Shown here one piece after another: positions 53,285-62,995 of a stretch of DNA of 64,000 bases. The position numbers and the translations under genes are program-made. The notes under the pieces are model-generated. The model did no database searches and was not told the origin of the DNA. It saw nothing but the letters and a program-made list of their open reading frames with translations. The DNA is from Peptococcaceae bacterium UBA5767 (GTDB taxonomy: Bacteria; Bacillota; TC1; UBA5767). Numbering within the stretch: the first letter of the stretch is position 1; every line of letters begins with the position of its first letter. The stretch is from positions 39,504 to 103,503 of the forward strand of contig DIET01000038.1 in NCBI GenBank assembly GCA_002418765.1, in the 5' to 3' direction.

Positions 53285-54632
53285 ACGACTTCAGATTACA
53301 CCAAGAAAAATTGCTGTGGATGTTTTGCTTCGAGTTGAGAAAGGGGCCTATAGTCATATTGCTCTCAAAGAGACGTTTTCAGCATTTTCGCTAACACCAT
53401 TGGACAGGGCTTTTATTACGGAATTGGTGTACGGGACCATCCGAAGGAAGAATACTTTGGATTTTATCATCTCAGGTTTCTTAAAACAAAGTAATCTTCA
53501 AGATGAGATCCGTTGTATCTTGCGTATGGGTGTTTATCAATTGCGGTTCATGGATCGGGTTCCTTCTTCGGCAGCTGTCAATGAGTCTGTCAATTTGGTA
53601 GATTATTATCATTTACCGGGGCAAAAGGGATTTGTCAATGCTGTGTTGAGGAATATTGAACGGAATAAGGATAGAGATTTCTTTGCAGCCATCCAGGATC
53701 CTATCAGACGTCTGGCACTTGTGACTTCTCATCCATCTTGGATTGTTGAAAAAATGTTGTCTAGGTTTGGTCAAGATGATACGGAAGCTCTTCTTGATTT
53801 TAATAATCGACCTTCCCCAAATATTGTGCGGGTCAATAGTTTGAAAACCAACATAGAAAAATTGAAGTTGGATTTGGAAGCACAGAATATACAGGTGAGC
53901 GTTTTGCCTATTCCTGGAACGCTTTTGTTGAAGGGACAGAGTAGATTTTTAAACACAGAACAATACAAGCAAGGTCATTTCATGTTACAATCCCCATCGA
54001 GTATTTTGGCTGCACTCATGCTTCAGCCCCATGCTGGTTTGAAGATATTGGATGCTTGTGCCGCACCTGGGGGAAAGAGTTTTGTCATGGCACAAGAGAT
54101 GAATAATCAAGGAGCATTGCTCTCCAGTGATGTACATGAACACAAATTGAACCTTTTAAAAAAAGGTTTTGCTCATCTTGGAATTGATCACGCCAAAGCG
54201 CAATTTATCGATTGGACTCTCGAGCACAAAGAATGGGATGGTTATTTTGATCGTGTATTGGTGGATGCGCCTTGCAGTGGATTGGGTGTACTTTCTAAGC
54301 GTGCTGATGCAAGATGGAATAAGCAACCCAAGGAAATTTCCGAATTGGTACTGTTGCAAAAATCCATTCTTGGGCATGCTGCTCAAGCAGTCAAAAAAGG
54401 CGGATTGTTGATGTATGCTACCTGTACATTGACAATAGAGGAGAATCAGGCGCAACGAGAATGGTTTTTGAGTACGTTCCCGCAATTTTCTCCAGCAGCT
54501 CTGATGGATATTTCGGGTGCATTTGTTGATGATGCTGATTCCTTGGCACGAGGTGAACTGGAAATATTACCATTTAAACACAATCTAGAGGGATTCTATA
54601 TGGCCTTATTTGAGCGTGGGGACAGGATATGA
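53277..54632 (+). CDS. rsmB: 16S rRNA m5C967 methyltransferase
   Basis: Methylates cytosine 967 of 16S rRNA. The N-terminal NusB-like domain (about 1-140) is followed by the Rossmann methyltransferase with SAM-site DACAAPGGKS and the two catalytic cysteines in DAPCSGLG and ATCTLTIEEN. At 451 residues it has normal length. Overlaps the preceding peptidase gene by 8 bases and ends at a strong hairpin. Confidence 0.95.
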   Translation: MNKRLQITPRKIAVDVLLRVEKGAYSHIALKETFSAFSLTPLDRAFITELVYGTIRRKNTLDFIISGFLKQSNLQDEIRCILRMGVYQLRFMDRVPSSAAVNESVNLVDYYHLPGQKGFVNAVLRNIERNKDRDFFAAIQDPIRRLALVTSHPSWIVEKMLSRFGQDDTEALLDFNNRPSPNIVRVNSLKTNIEKLKLDLEAQNIQVSVLPIPGTLLLKGQSRFLNTEQYKQGHFMLQSPSSILAALMLQPHAGLKILDACAAPGGKSFVMAQEMNNQGALLSSDVHEHKLNLLKKGFAHLGIDHAKAQFIDWTLEHKEWDGYFDRVLVDAPCSGLGVLSKRADARWNKQPKEISELVLLQKSILGHAAQAVKKGGLLMYATCTLTIEENQAQREWFLSTFPQFSPAALMDISGAFVDDADSLARGELEILPFKHNLEGFYMALFERGDRI

Positions 54633-54673
54633 TAAGGAATGAGGATTTGATTATTTGGATCCTCATTCCTTAT
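54632..54673. terminator. Bidirectional terminator between rsmB and uppP
   Basis: A perfect 15-base stem ATAAGGAATGAGGAT / ATCCTCATTCCTTAT with a 12-base loop, starting at the last base of the rsmB stop codon; serves both converging genes. Confidence 0.8.
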
Positions 54674-54689
54674 TGTTCTGTTGCAACCA

Positions 54690-55493
54690 TCAAAATATAA
54701 TATGGAAAAAGGATCCGTCCAACATGACCATAATACCCAAAACTGCTACATAATAAGCAAATGGTCGTAGGGATCTCTTTTTTAACATGGTAATCATAAA
54801 AGAGATGGCCAGGTAGCCTGTCGTTGCTGAGACCAAAAAACCAATGAGCAAATGAGATAGGGGCAAGGAAGCGTTTCCTTGGAGAAGTGAAGGAATTTCC
54901 AAAATATTGGCACCCAAAATGAGTATGATGGCATTTAAAAAAGATAGTTCAGCGGCCACTTCCTTGTTGATATGTCGAAATAAACCGGCAGAAATGGTCG
55001 ATCCGGATCGAGAAACTCCTGGAAATATGGCCAAACATTGTATAAGCCCGATCCACAGTACATCTGTGATGCTCAGGTTTTCTTGGGTTTTTTCAGTCAT
55101 AACCTGACGTGTAAACCATGTACGATCAAAGCTGCTTAGATAGAGCAACAATGCTGTAACGAGGAATGCCGGGCCCAACAGACGAGCATCTTCATATATA
55201 CTGCGAAAATAATCAGAAAAAAAGACTCCGACGATACCGGCAGGGATGGCTGTTAGAATAAGGAGACCGTTGTAACGGGAGAATGGTTTTTTGATCAGTA
55301 CCATGATGCGAGACCGGTAATACAATAGAACTGAAAACAAGGTGCCAAAATGTAACACAATATCCAATGACATTGCTGAATCGTTCATTTGGAACCATGT
55401 TTGGAAAAGAATAAGATGACCTGAACTGGATACGGGTAGAAATTCTGTTAATCCTTGGATGGTCCCCAAGAAAATTATTTTGATAATTTCCAT
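54690..55493 (-). CDS. uppP: Undecaprenyl-diphosphatase (BacA/UppP)
   Basis: Recycles the undecaprenyl lipid carrier for cell-wall synthesis. The 267-residue membrane protein has the two hallmark regions: EFLPVSSSGHLIL with preceding catalytic glutamate, and FPGVSRSGSTI. About eight hydrophobic helices are visible. It is the only minus-strand gene in this otherwise plus-strand housekeeping block, with a TATAAT on its strand at 55521-55526. Confidence 0.95.
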   Translation of the reverse strand: MEIIKIIFLGTIQGLTEFLPVSSSGHLILFQTWFQMNDSAMSLDIVLHFGTLFSVLLYYRSRIMVLIKKPFSRYNGLLILTAIPAGIVGVFFSDYFRSIYEDARLLGPAFLVTALLLYLSSFDRTWFTRQVMTEKTQENLSITDVLWIGLIQCLAIFPGVSRSGSTISAGLFRHINKEVAAELSFLNAIILILGANILEIPSLLQGNASLPLSHLLIGFLVSATTGYLAISFMITMLKKRSLRPFAYYVAVLGIMVMLDGSFFHIIF

Positions 55494-55540
55494 ATTGCCC
55501 TACCTTTCTTTGACTTTCCTATTATAACAAAAGTGTTCTA

Positions 55541-55569
55541 TGGAAAGAAGATGTTAATTAAGATATAAT
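55541..55569 (+). promoter_or_regulatory. Candidate promoter of the potassium transporter/rlmN operon
   Basis: -35-like TGGAAA (55541-55546), 17-base spacer, -10 TATAAT (55564-55569), 32 bases before the start codon. Confidence 0.5.
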
Positions 55570-55600
55570 TTATGCAATGGACTAAAGGAGCATAACGTTT

Positions 55601-56962
55601 ATGACACAATTTTTTTGGAATAAAAAGAACATTAGACTTAAGCCTGAACAGGTTTTGGTAATTGGGTTTGCCAGTCTCATTTTGGTAGGTTCGTTATTGC
55701 TATCCTTGCCGGCAGCCACCCAGTCTGGTGAATCAACATCATATCTGGATGCTCTTTTCACCTCTACCTCGGCCGTTTGTGTAACAGGTTTGGTCGTGTA
55801 TGATACGGGTACGCATTGGAGTATGTTTGGCCAGACGCTTATTGCCTTGTTGATTCAAATTGGTGGTCTTGGTTTCATGACCTTTGGGATTTTGTTTGCT
55901 GTCCTTTTGGGTCGGAAGATTGGGCTGCGCTCGCGGTTGGTGTTGCAAGAATCATTAAGGGAGTTTAGCCTTCATGGCGTTGTGCAACTGGCAGCCAGAA
56001 TATTATTGGTCACATTGGTTGTGGAATTATTGGCCACATCACTACTGGCCACCAAGTTCGTTCCAACGCTAGGTTTGTGGAGGGGTTTATGGTTTTCCTT
56101 TTTTCATTCTGTTTCTGCATTTAACAATGCTGGATTTGATATTTTTGGAAGCATCAATGGTCAGTTTAGTAGCTTGACTACTTATGTAACTGAACCGCTG
56201 GTGGTGTTGACATTGGCCTTCCTTTTTATTATGGGTGGCATTGGATTTACTGTTTTTATGGATGCGGTCCAAAAAAGGAAGTTTAAGGATCTTGCTTTGC
56301 ATTCCAAGTTGGTCCTTTGGACCACAGGCATATTGATCATGGTTGCTACTCTGGTCATTTTTTCTTTGGAACGTACAAACCTGCAAACTATTGGCAATAT
56401 GAGTTTTGGTACAGGTTTGATGAATGCTTTTTTCCAAGCTGTAACCCCTAGAACGGCGGGTTTTAACACGCTGCATATTGCATCCATGACAATGGCATCT
56501 CAAATGTTTATTATTCTTCTGATGTATGTGGGTGCTTCTCCTGGTTCTACAGGAGGTGGAATCAAGACCTCTACATTTGCCGTCATGATCGCCGGTGCTA
56601 CAACTTTGATGGGCCAAAAACGTGACGTTGTGCTGTTCAATCGAAAAATACCTTCCCATCAGATCAACAAAGTTTTTTTTATCTTGGTTCTATCCTTGGG
56701 TGTTATTCTCCTCAATACTTTTCTATTGACCATAACCGAAACAGGAGCCTTTATTGATATCCTATTTGAGGTCGTATCTGCTTATGGAACGGTGGGACTT
56801 TCCATGGGCATGACCACCCAGCTGACTCCTTTTGGCCGATTTATTATTATTTTGACGATGTTCATTGGTCGTTTAGGCGCTCCGACAGTTGCATTTGCTT
56901 TGGCAAGAGGTCAAAAGAAAATTGAAATTGGCTATCCGGAGGAAAGAGTGATTCTGGGATGA
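55601..56962 (+). CDS. ktrB: Potassium uptake protein, TrkH/KtrB family
   Basis: A 453-residue ion-conducting subunit with four M1-P-M2 repeats. The pore-loop signatures TSTSAVCVTGLVVYDTG, SAFNNAGFDIFG, TPRTAGFNT and VVSAYGTVGLSMG are in order, each carrying the selectivity glycine. Most similar in size to KtrB of Firmicutes. No KtrA/TrkA regulator gene is next to it; it must be elsewhere. Its last four bases overlap rlmN. Confidence 0.93.
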   Translation: MTQFFWNKKNIRLKPEQVLVIGFASLILVGSLLLSLPAATQSGESTSYLDALFTSTSAVCVTGLVVYDTGTHWSMFGQTLIALLIQIGGLGFMTFGILFAVLLGRKIGLRSRLVLQESLREFSLHGVVQLAARILLVTLVVELLATSLLATKFVPTLGLWRGLWFSFFHSVSAFNNAGFDIFGSINGQFSSLTTYVTEPLVVLTLAFLFIMGGIGFTVFMDAVQKRKFKDLALHSKLVLWTTGILIMVATLVIFSLERTNLQTIGNMSFGTGLMNAFFQAVTPRTAGFNTLHIASMTMASQMFIILLMYVGASPGSTGGGIKTSTFAVMIAGATTLMGQKRDVVLFNRKIPSHQINKVFFILVLSLGVILLNTFLLTITETGAFIDILFEVVSAYGTVGLSMGMTTQLTPFGRFIIILTMFIGRLGAPTVAFALARGQKKIEIGYPEERVILG

Positions 56963-58053
56963 CGGTGGATGCGATGGAGAAGAATCTGTTTGGACTGAGC
57001 TTAAACCAATTGAATGATTTGATGAAAGAGCTTGGATTTCCCTCTTACCGGGCGGACCAGCTATTTGAATGGCTGCATAAAAAACAAATAGATACGTGGG
57101 AAGAAATGAGCAATATACCCAAGAAATTAAAATCAACCTTGCAAGAAAATGGGTACCAGCTCATGTTGCCAACATTGGTTTCTAAACATATTTCGACCGA
57201 TGGCCAAACGATCAAATGTCTTTTTTCACTTTATGATGGATACACGGTGGAAACGGTACTCATGAATTATGCAAGGGATAATAGCCGGGATCGACGAACA
57301 GTTTGCGTCAGTTCCCAGGTAGGTTGCGCCATGGGATGTCCTTTTTGTGCCACCGGACATCAGGGGTTCTACCGCAATCTGGATGTTTCCGAAATTGTAG
57401 GGCAAGTCATTTTGATGAATAAGCTGGTTAGACAAAAAGATCCTATAGAGCAAGTTACAAACCTGGTGTATATGGGTATGGGTGAGCCATTGAATAATTA
57501 TAACCACGTACTAGCCTCAGTACGGTTGTTGAGCGATGCGCATGGTTTGAATATTGGGTTGCGACGAATGACGATATCAACATGTGGGATCGTACCCAAG
57601 ATTTATGCATTGGCTGCGGAAGGGCTACCCGTTACTTTGGCAGTATCACTTCATACTGCTGACAACAAGAAACGTGATAAGCTGGTTCCCATCAATGAAA
57701 AGTATCCTTTGGCTTCATTGTTAAAGGCTTGCCGATATTATTATGAGCAGACCAAGAGACGCATCACATTTGAGTATGCATTGATTGCTGGTGAGAACGA
57801 TCAACCAAGTGACATTATAGACCTGCAAAGGCTGTTGAAGGGGCTAAATTGCCATGTCAATATTATTCCCTTGAATGTTGTATCACACGCGCCTTACAAG
57901 ACATCATTGGAAGCAGAACGTTTTGTGGAACAACTGAAAAAGTATCATGTGGAAGCCTTTATTCGGGAAGAAAAGGGACTAGAGATTGATGCTGCCTGTG
58001 GACAGCTCAAGGCTAACGAAGGAGAAAAACATGAATATTTCTTGGATGAGTGA
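56959..58053 (+). CDS. rlmN: 23S rRNA m2A2503 / tRNA m2A37 methyltransferase
   Basis: A 364-residue radical SAM methyltransferase. Cluster cysteines are in VGCAMGCPFCATG (C-x3-C-x2-C), and the methyl-carrying catalytic cysteine lies in the C-terminal DAACGQL. GMGEPLNNY is the SAM-binding GEP region. Overlaps ktrB by ATGA and the phosphatase gene by 23 bases; this rlmN-phosphatase-kinase-rsgA-rpe order is conserved in Firmicutes. Confidence 0.96.
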   Translation: MTVDAMEKNLFGLSLNQLNDLMKELGFPSYRADQLFEWLHKKQIDTWEEMSNIPKKLKSTLQENGYQLMLPTLVSKHISTDGQTIKCLFSLYDGYTVETVLMNYARDNSRDRRTVCVSSQVGCAMGCPFCATGHQGFYRNLDVSEIVGQVILMNKLVRQKDPIEQVTNLVYMGMGEPLNNYNHVLASVRLLSDAHGLNIGLRRMTISTCGIVPKIYALAAEGLPVTLAVSLHTADNKKRDKLVPINEKYPLASLLKACRYYYEQTKRRITFEYALIAGENDQPSDIIDLQRLLKGLNCHVNIIPLNVVSHAPYKTSLEAERFVEQLKKYHVEAFIREEKGLEIDAACGQLKANEGEKHEYFLDE

Positions 58054-58750
58054 AACAGGAGCGGTACGATCCCATAACGAAGATCGGTTTCTCATTGACG
58101 AAGGAAAAGGCCTTTTTGTTCTGGCTGATGGCATGGGTGGGCATCAACGGGGAGATGTTGCAGCGTCGATGGCTGTGGATACTGTCAAAGATGAGTATTC
58201 TTTTTGGTTGGCCCAAAATGGCAATGATCCAGAAATGGCAATTTTGAAGGTGATGAATTTGGCCAATATTCGTGTTTATGAACACGCCACTAGTCATGCT
58301 GATCATTTGGGTATGGGAACAACATTGTCCATGGTGTATTTGCATGCGGGATGGCTCTATTATGGGCATATCGGCGACAGTCGGATTTATATGTTTCGGG
58401 ATGGACAAATTGAACAATTGACAAGGGATCATACGATGGTGGAAGAGTTGGTAGAAACTGGCACCATATCTAGCGAACAAGCCAAGAAACATCCTCGAAA
58501 AAATATACTTCTCAAGGCGCTGGGCACTCAATTTGAATTAAACCCGGATATTGGGTCCTTGGCTATATCTTCTAAGGATATTCTTATTATGATGACAGAT
58601 GGTGTTTACGAATATATAGAAGAGGCGGAAATGGCAACACTATTGCAAGAACAGTCACTGGACCAGGCCAAGAGTCAGATGGATTATTGGATCAGACAAA
58701 GAGGCTCGAAGGATAATTATACGTTGCTTTTGATCGAAGTAGGAGAATAG
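58031..58750 (+). CDS. prpC: PP2C-family serine/threonine phosphatase
   Basis: A 239-residue Stp1/PrpC-type phosphatase opposing the PASTA kinase downstream. Metal-binding aspartates lie in VRSHNEDRF, LADGMGGHQRGD, GHIGDSRIY and MMTDGVYEY, and SKDNYTLLL closes the domain. The start is set at ATG 58031, with GAAGGAGA before it; an open frame from 57986 is inside rlmN. Eight bases separate it from the kinase gene. Confidence 0.95.
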   Translation: MNISWMSETGAVRSHNEDRFLIDEGKGLFVLADGMGGHQRGDVAASMAVDTVKDEYSFWLAQNGNDPEMAILKVMNLANIRVYEHATSHADHLGMGTTLSMVYLHAGWLYYGHIGDSRIYMFRDGQIEQLTRDHTMVEELVETGTISSEQAKKHPRKNILLKALGTQFELNPDIGSLAISSKDILIMMTDGVYEYIEEAEMATLLQEQSLDQAKSQMDYWIRQRGSKDNYTLLLIEVGE

Positions 58751-58758
58751 GTGAGCAA

Positions 58759-60546
58759 ATGAGTCAAGTGATAGGCAAAACCTTTTCTAAACGATATCGT
58801 GTGGAGCGAAGAATCGGTGCTGGTGGCATGTCCATTGTTTATTTGGCTGAAGATATTCTTCTGAATCGGCCGGTAGCGATTAAAATTTTAAGGGAGCAGT
58901 ATGCGGATGATGAGCAGAATATCCGTTTTTTTCAGAATGAGGCACGGTCCATTGCTGCTCTTTCTCATCCTAATATTGTCAAGATATTTGATATTGGCAA
59001 GGAAGATCAGATATATTTTATCGTTATGGAGTATTTGGAAGGTGAAACGTTAAAAGAGATAATCCAGAAGAGAGCCCCCATGGATCCCGTTGAAGCAATC
59101 GGGATGATTCGTGACGTTTTAAGGGCGTTGGAACACTCACATAAACGTGGTATCATTCATCGCGATATCAAACCCCACAATATCATTATGGACAAGCTGA
59201 AGACTCTCAAGGTCACGGATTTTGGTATTGCCAGGAATACTGGGTCCTCAACGGTTACTTATTCAAATATGATGATGGGCAGTGTTTATTATCTTTCGCC
59301 TGAACAGGCTGAGGGATTGCGTACTACGTTTGCTACTGATATTTATTCTACTGGCGTTATGATGTATGAAATGCTAACCGGAAGGGTACCTTTTACTGGG
59401 GATAATCCTGTCAGCATAGCTTTGAGTCATGTGGAGAAGCTAGCCAAGCCCATGAGCTATTGGAACAAGAGTATTCCTGATTGCTTGGAAGAGATTGTAG
59501 AAATTGCTATGCAGAAAGATCCACATGATCGATATGATTCTGCTCTTGATATGGTCAGAGCCCTTTCAAAGGCTAGAATGATGATACTAAATGGAAAAGC
59601 AAAGCCTACCAATCGTAAATTACGCCTCCAGAAAAAATGGATTTGGATTGGTGTAGTGGCTTCTTTCTTGGCATTGATACCTCTTTCATGCCAAGTGTTG
59701 GCTGCTTATAGACCTATTCCTGTACCTGATGTGGTAGGCCTTACTCTTGAGGATGCGGATACATTATTGACAGCCTCAGGCTTTGCTTACCAGATTGCCA
59801 AAGAGATTGAAACAGAAGATTTTGAGCCTGGGACGATCATGCATCAGGATCCCAAGGCAGCAATTGAGGTACGCACAACCCGGGAGATCTTGCTTACGAT
59901 GAGTAAGGAACCAGAAAAAACGGTCGTTCCTAACGTGGTTGGCTTGGAAGAACGTAAAGCTCTGATTGCGCTGGAGAATCGAAATCTGGGTGTCAAGGTA
60001 GCCTATGAGTATTCTGATGGTCATGTCCCCATAGGACAAGTCTTGCGGCAAGATCCTATGCCGTTGTCGAGTGTGCCTCTTGACACACCTGTTCTTGTAT
60101 ACATCAGCAAGGGTAAACAACCTGGTCTTATCACGATGGAGGACTTGAAAGGTATGACCTTCGCCCAAGGGGAGACTTATCTTCGGGAACAGAGTTTGCT
60201 TTTGGGAGATATTTCCTATGCTGATTCTCCTCTTTATTTTTTGGGGATTATTATGGAGCAGAGCGTTTCGGTTGGTGATGAGGTGTCAGCAGGAACCAGG
60301 GTTGATTTAACGATTTCCCGTGGACCCGGTATGCAGGTTCAAGAGAAAAAGATTAGCTTTGTAATGCCGGGGGAAGGGGAAAGCGTATTGCATGTAGTAG
60401 TAGAAGATCTTAGTGGAATGCATGAAGAATACAGAGGAAACCACCTTGCTGGTGAACCAATAGAATTGGTCATTGAACACCTCGGTGACGGCATAGCCAA
60501 TGTTTATCAGAATGATGAATTGATTCAATCCGTATCATTGCCATAG
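58759..60546 (+). CDS. prkC: PASTA-domain serine/threonine protein kinase
   Basis: A 595-residue membrane kinase sensing cell-wall fragments. Residues about 10-270 are the kinase domain (GAGGMSIVY loop, VAIKIL lysine, catalytic HRDIKPHNI, DFGIAR). A transmembrane helix lies at about 298-318, followed outside by three PASTA repeats (PVPDVVGLTLEDA, VVPNVVGLEERKA, MEDLKGMTFAQGE) and a C-terminal beta domain. Shared operon with its phosphatase; known roles of the family are growth, spore germination and ribosome GTPase control. Confidence 0.96.
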   Translation: MSQVIGKTFSKRYRVERRIGAGGMSIVYLAEDILLNRPVAIKILREQYADDEQNIRFFQNEARSIAALSHPNIVKIFDIGKEDQIYFIVMEYLEGETLKEIIQKRAPMDPVEAIGMIRDVLRALEHSHKRGIIHRDIKPHNIIMDKLKTLKVTDFGIARNTGSSTVTYSNMMMGSVYYLSPEQAEGLRTTFATDIYSTGVMMYEMLTGRVPFTGDNPVSIALSHVEKLAKPMSYWNKSIPDCLEEIVEIAMQKDPHDRYDSALDMVRALSKARMMILNGKAKPTNRKLRLQKKWIWIGVVASFLALIPLSCQVLAAYRPIPVPDVVGLTLEDADTLLTASGFAYQIAKEIETEDFEPGTIMHQDPKAAIEVRTTREILLTMSKEPEKTVVPNVVGLEERKALIALENRNLGVKVAYEYSDGHVPIGQVLRQDPMPLSSVPLDTPVLVYISKGKQPGLITMEDLKGMTFAQGETYLREQSLLLGDISYADSPLYFLGIIMEQSVSVGDEVSAGTRVDLTISRGPGMQVQEKKISFVMPGEGESVLHVVVEDLSGMHEEYRGNHLAGEPIELVIEHLGDGIANVYQNDELIQSVSLP

Positions 60547-60557
60547 GAGGATACAAA

Positions 60558-61433
60558 TTGCAAAATGGAATTATTTTAAAGGGATACAGTGGTTTCTATT
60601 ATGTGCAGACCGAGGATGGGGTAATTGAATGCTCATTGCGGGGTAAAAGCAGACAAAAGAAACAGGAATTTTATCCTGGGGATAGAGTTATTATTTCCAG
60701 GGGTTCAAGTGGCCAAGGAGCGATTGAAGATATCCAAACTAGGGATACGCTATTGCTGAGGCCTCCAGTAGCCAACGTTAGTTTGCTGGTTATCGTGATG
60801 TCATTGGGTTACCCTCAGGCTGAACTTACACTTCTTGATCGATTGTTGGTATTGGCTGAGTTCGCCGGGATCCGCCCATTGATTGTTTTAAGCAAATTGG
60901 ATACGGCCAATGAGCACCGGGTGGAAGAGATCAAAGCTGATTACGTGGGTACGGGCTATCAATTTATTGCAACCAGTACAAAATCCTTAGAAGGGCTTGA
61001 AAATGTTAGAAGAGAACTGGCTGGTGAAACAACTGTTTTCGCAGGGCAATCGGGCGCTGGAAAAACCAGTTTGATGAATATTTTGATTCCTGAGGTGCAA
61101 TTGAAAACAGGTTCCTTGGGTGATAAAAGCAATCGTGGGAAGCATACCACGAGACACATAGAGTTGTTTCCATATCATGGAGGATATTTGGTAGACACAC
61201 CTGGTTTTAATCGTTTGTATGTTCCTGAAATGCAAGAAATGGAATTACAGAATAGTTTTCCGGAATTTAAACCCTATCAAGATTTGTGCCGTTTTGCTAC
61301 CTGCAGACATTACAAAGAGCCAGATTGTATGGTTAAGGAACATGTTGATGGGATACATATAAGTAGTAGGCGATACGATAACTACATTCAGTTTCTGCTG
61401 GAAATAAACAATAAGGAGATACGATACGAATGA
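60558..61433 (+). CDS. rsgA: Ribosome small-subunit-dependent GTPase A
   Basis: A circularly permuted GTPase for late 30S maturation. An OB-fold (about 1-65) precedes the G domain with LSKLD (G4), GQSGAGKTS (G1), DTPGF (G3), and the C-terminal zinc knuckle C-x4-C-x-H-x5-C in CRFATCRHYKEPDC. 291 residues. The start is TTG 60558 with TAGGAGG seven bases before it. Overlaps rpe by ATGA. Confidence 0.95.
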   Translation: MQNGIILKGYSGFYYVQTEDGVIECSLRGKSRQKKQEFYPGDRVIISRGSSGQGAIEDIQTRDTLLLRPPVANVSLLVIVMSLGYPQAELTLLDRLLVLAEFAGIRPLIVLSKLDTANEHRVEEIKADYVGTGYQFIATSTKSLEGLENVRRELAGETTVFAGQSGAGKTSLMNILIPEVQLKTGSLGDKSNRGKHTTRHIELFPYHGGYLVDTPGFNRLYVPEMQEMELQNSFPEFKPYQDLCRFATCRHYKEPDCMVKEHVDGIHISSRRYDNYIQFLLEINNKEIRYE

Positions 61434-62104
61434 TTAAGATTGGGCCATCATTGTTGGCAGCTGATTTTACCCGATTAAAAGACGAGATTATAAAAATTGA
61501 GGAAGGAGGAGCTGATTATTTGCATTTGGATATCATGGATGGACATTTTGTACCCAATATCAGTTATGGACCCGATATTGTCAGTAGGATCAGAGAAATT
61601 AGCTCCTTGTATTTCGATGTGCATTTGATGATTAGCCATCCTGATGACTACTTGCAAATTTTTAAGGATGCCGGGGCCAATTTGATTACAGTACACCAAG
61701 AAACCTGTCCTCATTTACACCGAACGATAGAACGTATAAAAGAATTGGGCCTACATGCCGGGGTGGCCATAAATCCTGCTACACCGATTTCCACGTTAGA
61801 GGATATCTTGCCCTTTGTCGACCTCGTGCTGGTTATGAGCGTGAATCCCGGTTTTGGGGGGCAACATTTTCTTCCTCTTGCTGTGGACAAAGTTGCAAGA
61901 TTAAAGAAATGGATCGTTGAGAAAGGCTATGATGCTGTTATTCAAGTCGATGGGGGTATCAATATGGAAAATGCAGGCTTGGTAGCGCAAGCCGGGGCGA
62001 CATACCTGGTAGCTGGATCAGCTATTTTTAAAGCAAGTGATGCAAAAGAAGCGATGCAAGGCATTCGACAAGCTGCCGAGAAATTATCTATTGATTTGGA
62101 TTGA
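61430..62104 (+). CDS. rpe: Ribulose-phosphate 3-epimerase
   Basis: Interconverts ribulose-5-phosphate and xylulose-5-phosphate in the pentose phosphate pathway. The 224-residue TIM barrel has IGPSLLAADF at the start, the metal-site DIMDGHFVPN, VHLMISHP, VMSVNPGFGGQ and the phosphate-binding VDGGI and VAGSAIF motifs. Last gene of the rlmN-rpe operon; a promoter for the downstream riboswitch lies within its final codons. Confidence 0.96.
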   Translation: MIKIGPSLLAADFTRLKDEIIKIEEGGADYLHLDIMDGHFVPNISYGPDIVSRIREISSLYFDVHLMISHPDDYLQIFKDAGANLITVHQETCPHLHRTIERIKELGLHAGVAINPATPISTLEDILPFVDLVLVMSVNPGFGGQHFLPLAVDKVARLKKWIVEKGYDAVIQVDGGINMENAGLVAQAGATYLVAGSAIFKASDAKEAMQGIRQAAEKLSIDLD

Positions 62105-62118
62105 TGTTGTGGTATACT
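62091..62118 (+). promoter_or_regulatory. Promoter of the FMN riboswitch-ribU unit
   Basis: -35 TTGATT (62091-62096), 16-base spacer, -10 TATACT (62113-62118). The -35 lies inside the end of rpe. Confidence 0.65.
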
Positions 62119-62130
62119 AAAGAAAATAAT

Positions 62131-62236
62131 ACTTCGGGGATAGGTGCAATTCCTTACCGGCGGTATAGCCCGCGAGCCATTTGGTTGATTCGGTTTGATT
62201 CCGAAGCCGACAGTTACAGTCTGGATGATAGAAGAA
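62131..62236 (+). promoter_or_regulatory. FMN riboswitch (RFN element)
   Basis: Conserved pieces in order: CTTCGGGG (P1), GGTGCAATTCC, ACCGGCGGTATAGCCCGCGAGC, a variable TTTGGTTGATTCGG arm, GAAGCCGACAGTTACAGTCTGGATG and closing GAAG. It binds FMN and should lower ribU expression when flavin is plentiful. Confidence 0.95.
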
Positions 62237-62247
62237 AATTGGTATTT

Positions 62248-62276
62248 CCCCTGCCTTTTGGTGGGGTTCTTTTTTT
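62248..62276 (+). terminator. Expression-platform terminator of the FMN riboswitch
   Basis: Hairpin CCCCTGCC / GGTGGGG (one bulged T, loop TTTT) followed by TTCTTTTTTTC, 12 bases after the aptamer. Regulation by premature termination is therefore likely. Confidence 0.8.
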
Positions 62277-62299
62277 CTTACCCGAAAAAAGGAGGCAAC

Positions 62300-62839
62300 A
62301 TGAACAAACGTTTCAACACGCGCAAGATGATCCAAATATCCATGCTTTCGGTGATATCATTTTTATTGATGTATCTGATCGAGTTTCCCTTATTGGCGAG
62401 TGCACCATTTCTTAAATATGATCCTAGTCAGATACCGACGCTGATTGCATCTTTTGCTTTTGGCCCATTGGCTGGTGTGATTGCTGAATTCATCAAATCA
62501 TTTCTCTTTTTTATTTCTGGAAAATCCACATCGGGCATCGTAGGTGTATCGGCTGCCTTTGTTGCTGGAGGCACTTTTGCTTTGGTCTCCGGGCTGATTT
62601 ATAAATTCAATAGGACCAAAAAAGGCGCTTTGATTGCACTTCTTTCTGGGACAGTGGCCATGACGGTAGCCATGACGATTGGTAATAAATTCATTTTTCT
62701 TCCTCTTTGGGGCATACCACAAGAGCAGATCAATGGTTTGTTGTGGGCGGCCATCGTACCATTTAATTTGATCAAAGGAGTTTTAACCTCAGTGATCACC
62801 TTGGTACTATATAAAAGAATCCATAAATTATTGGGGTAA
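62300..62839 (+). CDS. ribU: Riboflavin ECF transporter S-component
   Basis: A 179-residue membrane protein with about five to six hydrophobic helices that binds riboflavin for an energy-coupling factor transporter. FPLLASAPFLKYDPSQIPTLIASFAFGPLAG is the family's first-helix/loop region. The ECF ATPases and T-component are elsewhere. ATG 62300 has AAAAGGAGG. Placement behind an FMN riboswitch confirms the assignment. Confidence 0.94.
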   Translation: MNKRFNTRKMIQISMLSVISFLLMYLIEFPLLASAPFLKYDPSQIPTLIASFAFGPLAGVIAEFIKSFLFFISGKSTSGIVGVSAAFVAGGTFALVSGLIYKFNRTKKGALIALLSGTVAMTVAMTIGNKFIFLPLWGIPQEQINGLLWAAIVPFNLIKGVLTSVITLVLYKRIHKLLG

Positions 62840-62855
62840 TGAGTGAATTTATCCG

Positions 62856-62887
62856 ATAGGCTTTTCCAAAGGGAAAGCCTATTTTTA
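62856..62887 (+). terminator. Rho-independent terminator of ribU
   Basis: Stem ATAGGCTTTTCC / GGGAAAGCCTAT (one G-U), loop AAA, followed by TTTTTATC. Confidence 0.85.
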
Positions 62888-62995
62888 TCTCATGACTTTT
62901 CGTTCTTGATTTTTAATGTTATTTTTTATAGAGCTATTGTGCGAGGAAGTAGATCACTATCTTACCGCAGTTAGTGATTGTAAGGAGAAACGAAC

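Noticed and set aside
56087..56659. 190-codon minus-strand frame opposite the potassium transporter
   Set aside because: No ribosome site; the composition is a mirror of the hydrophobic transporter sequence.
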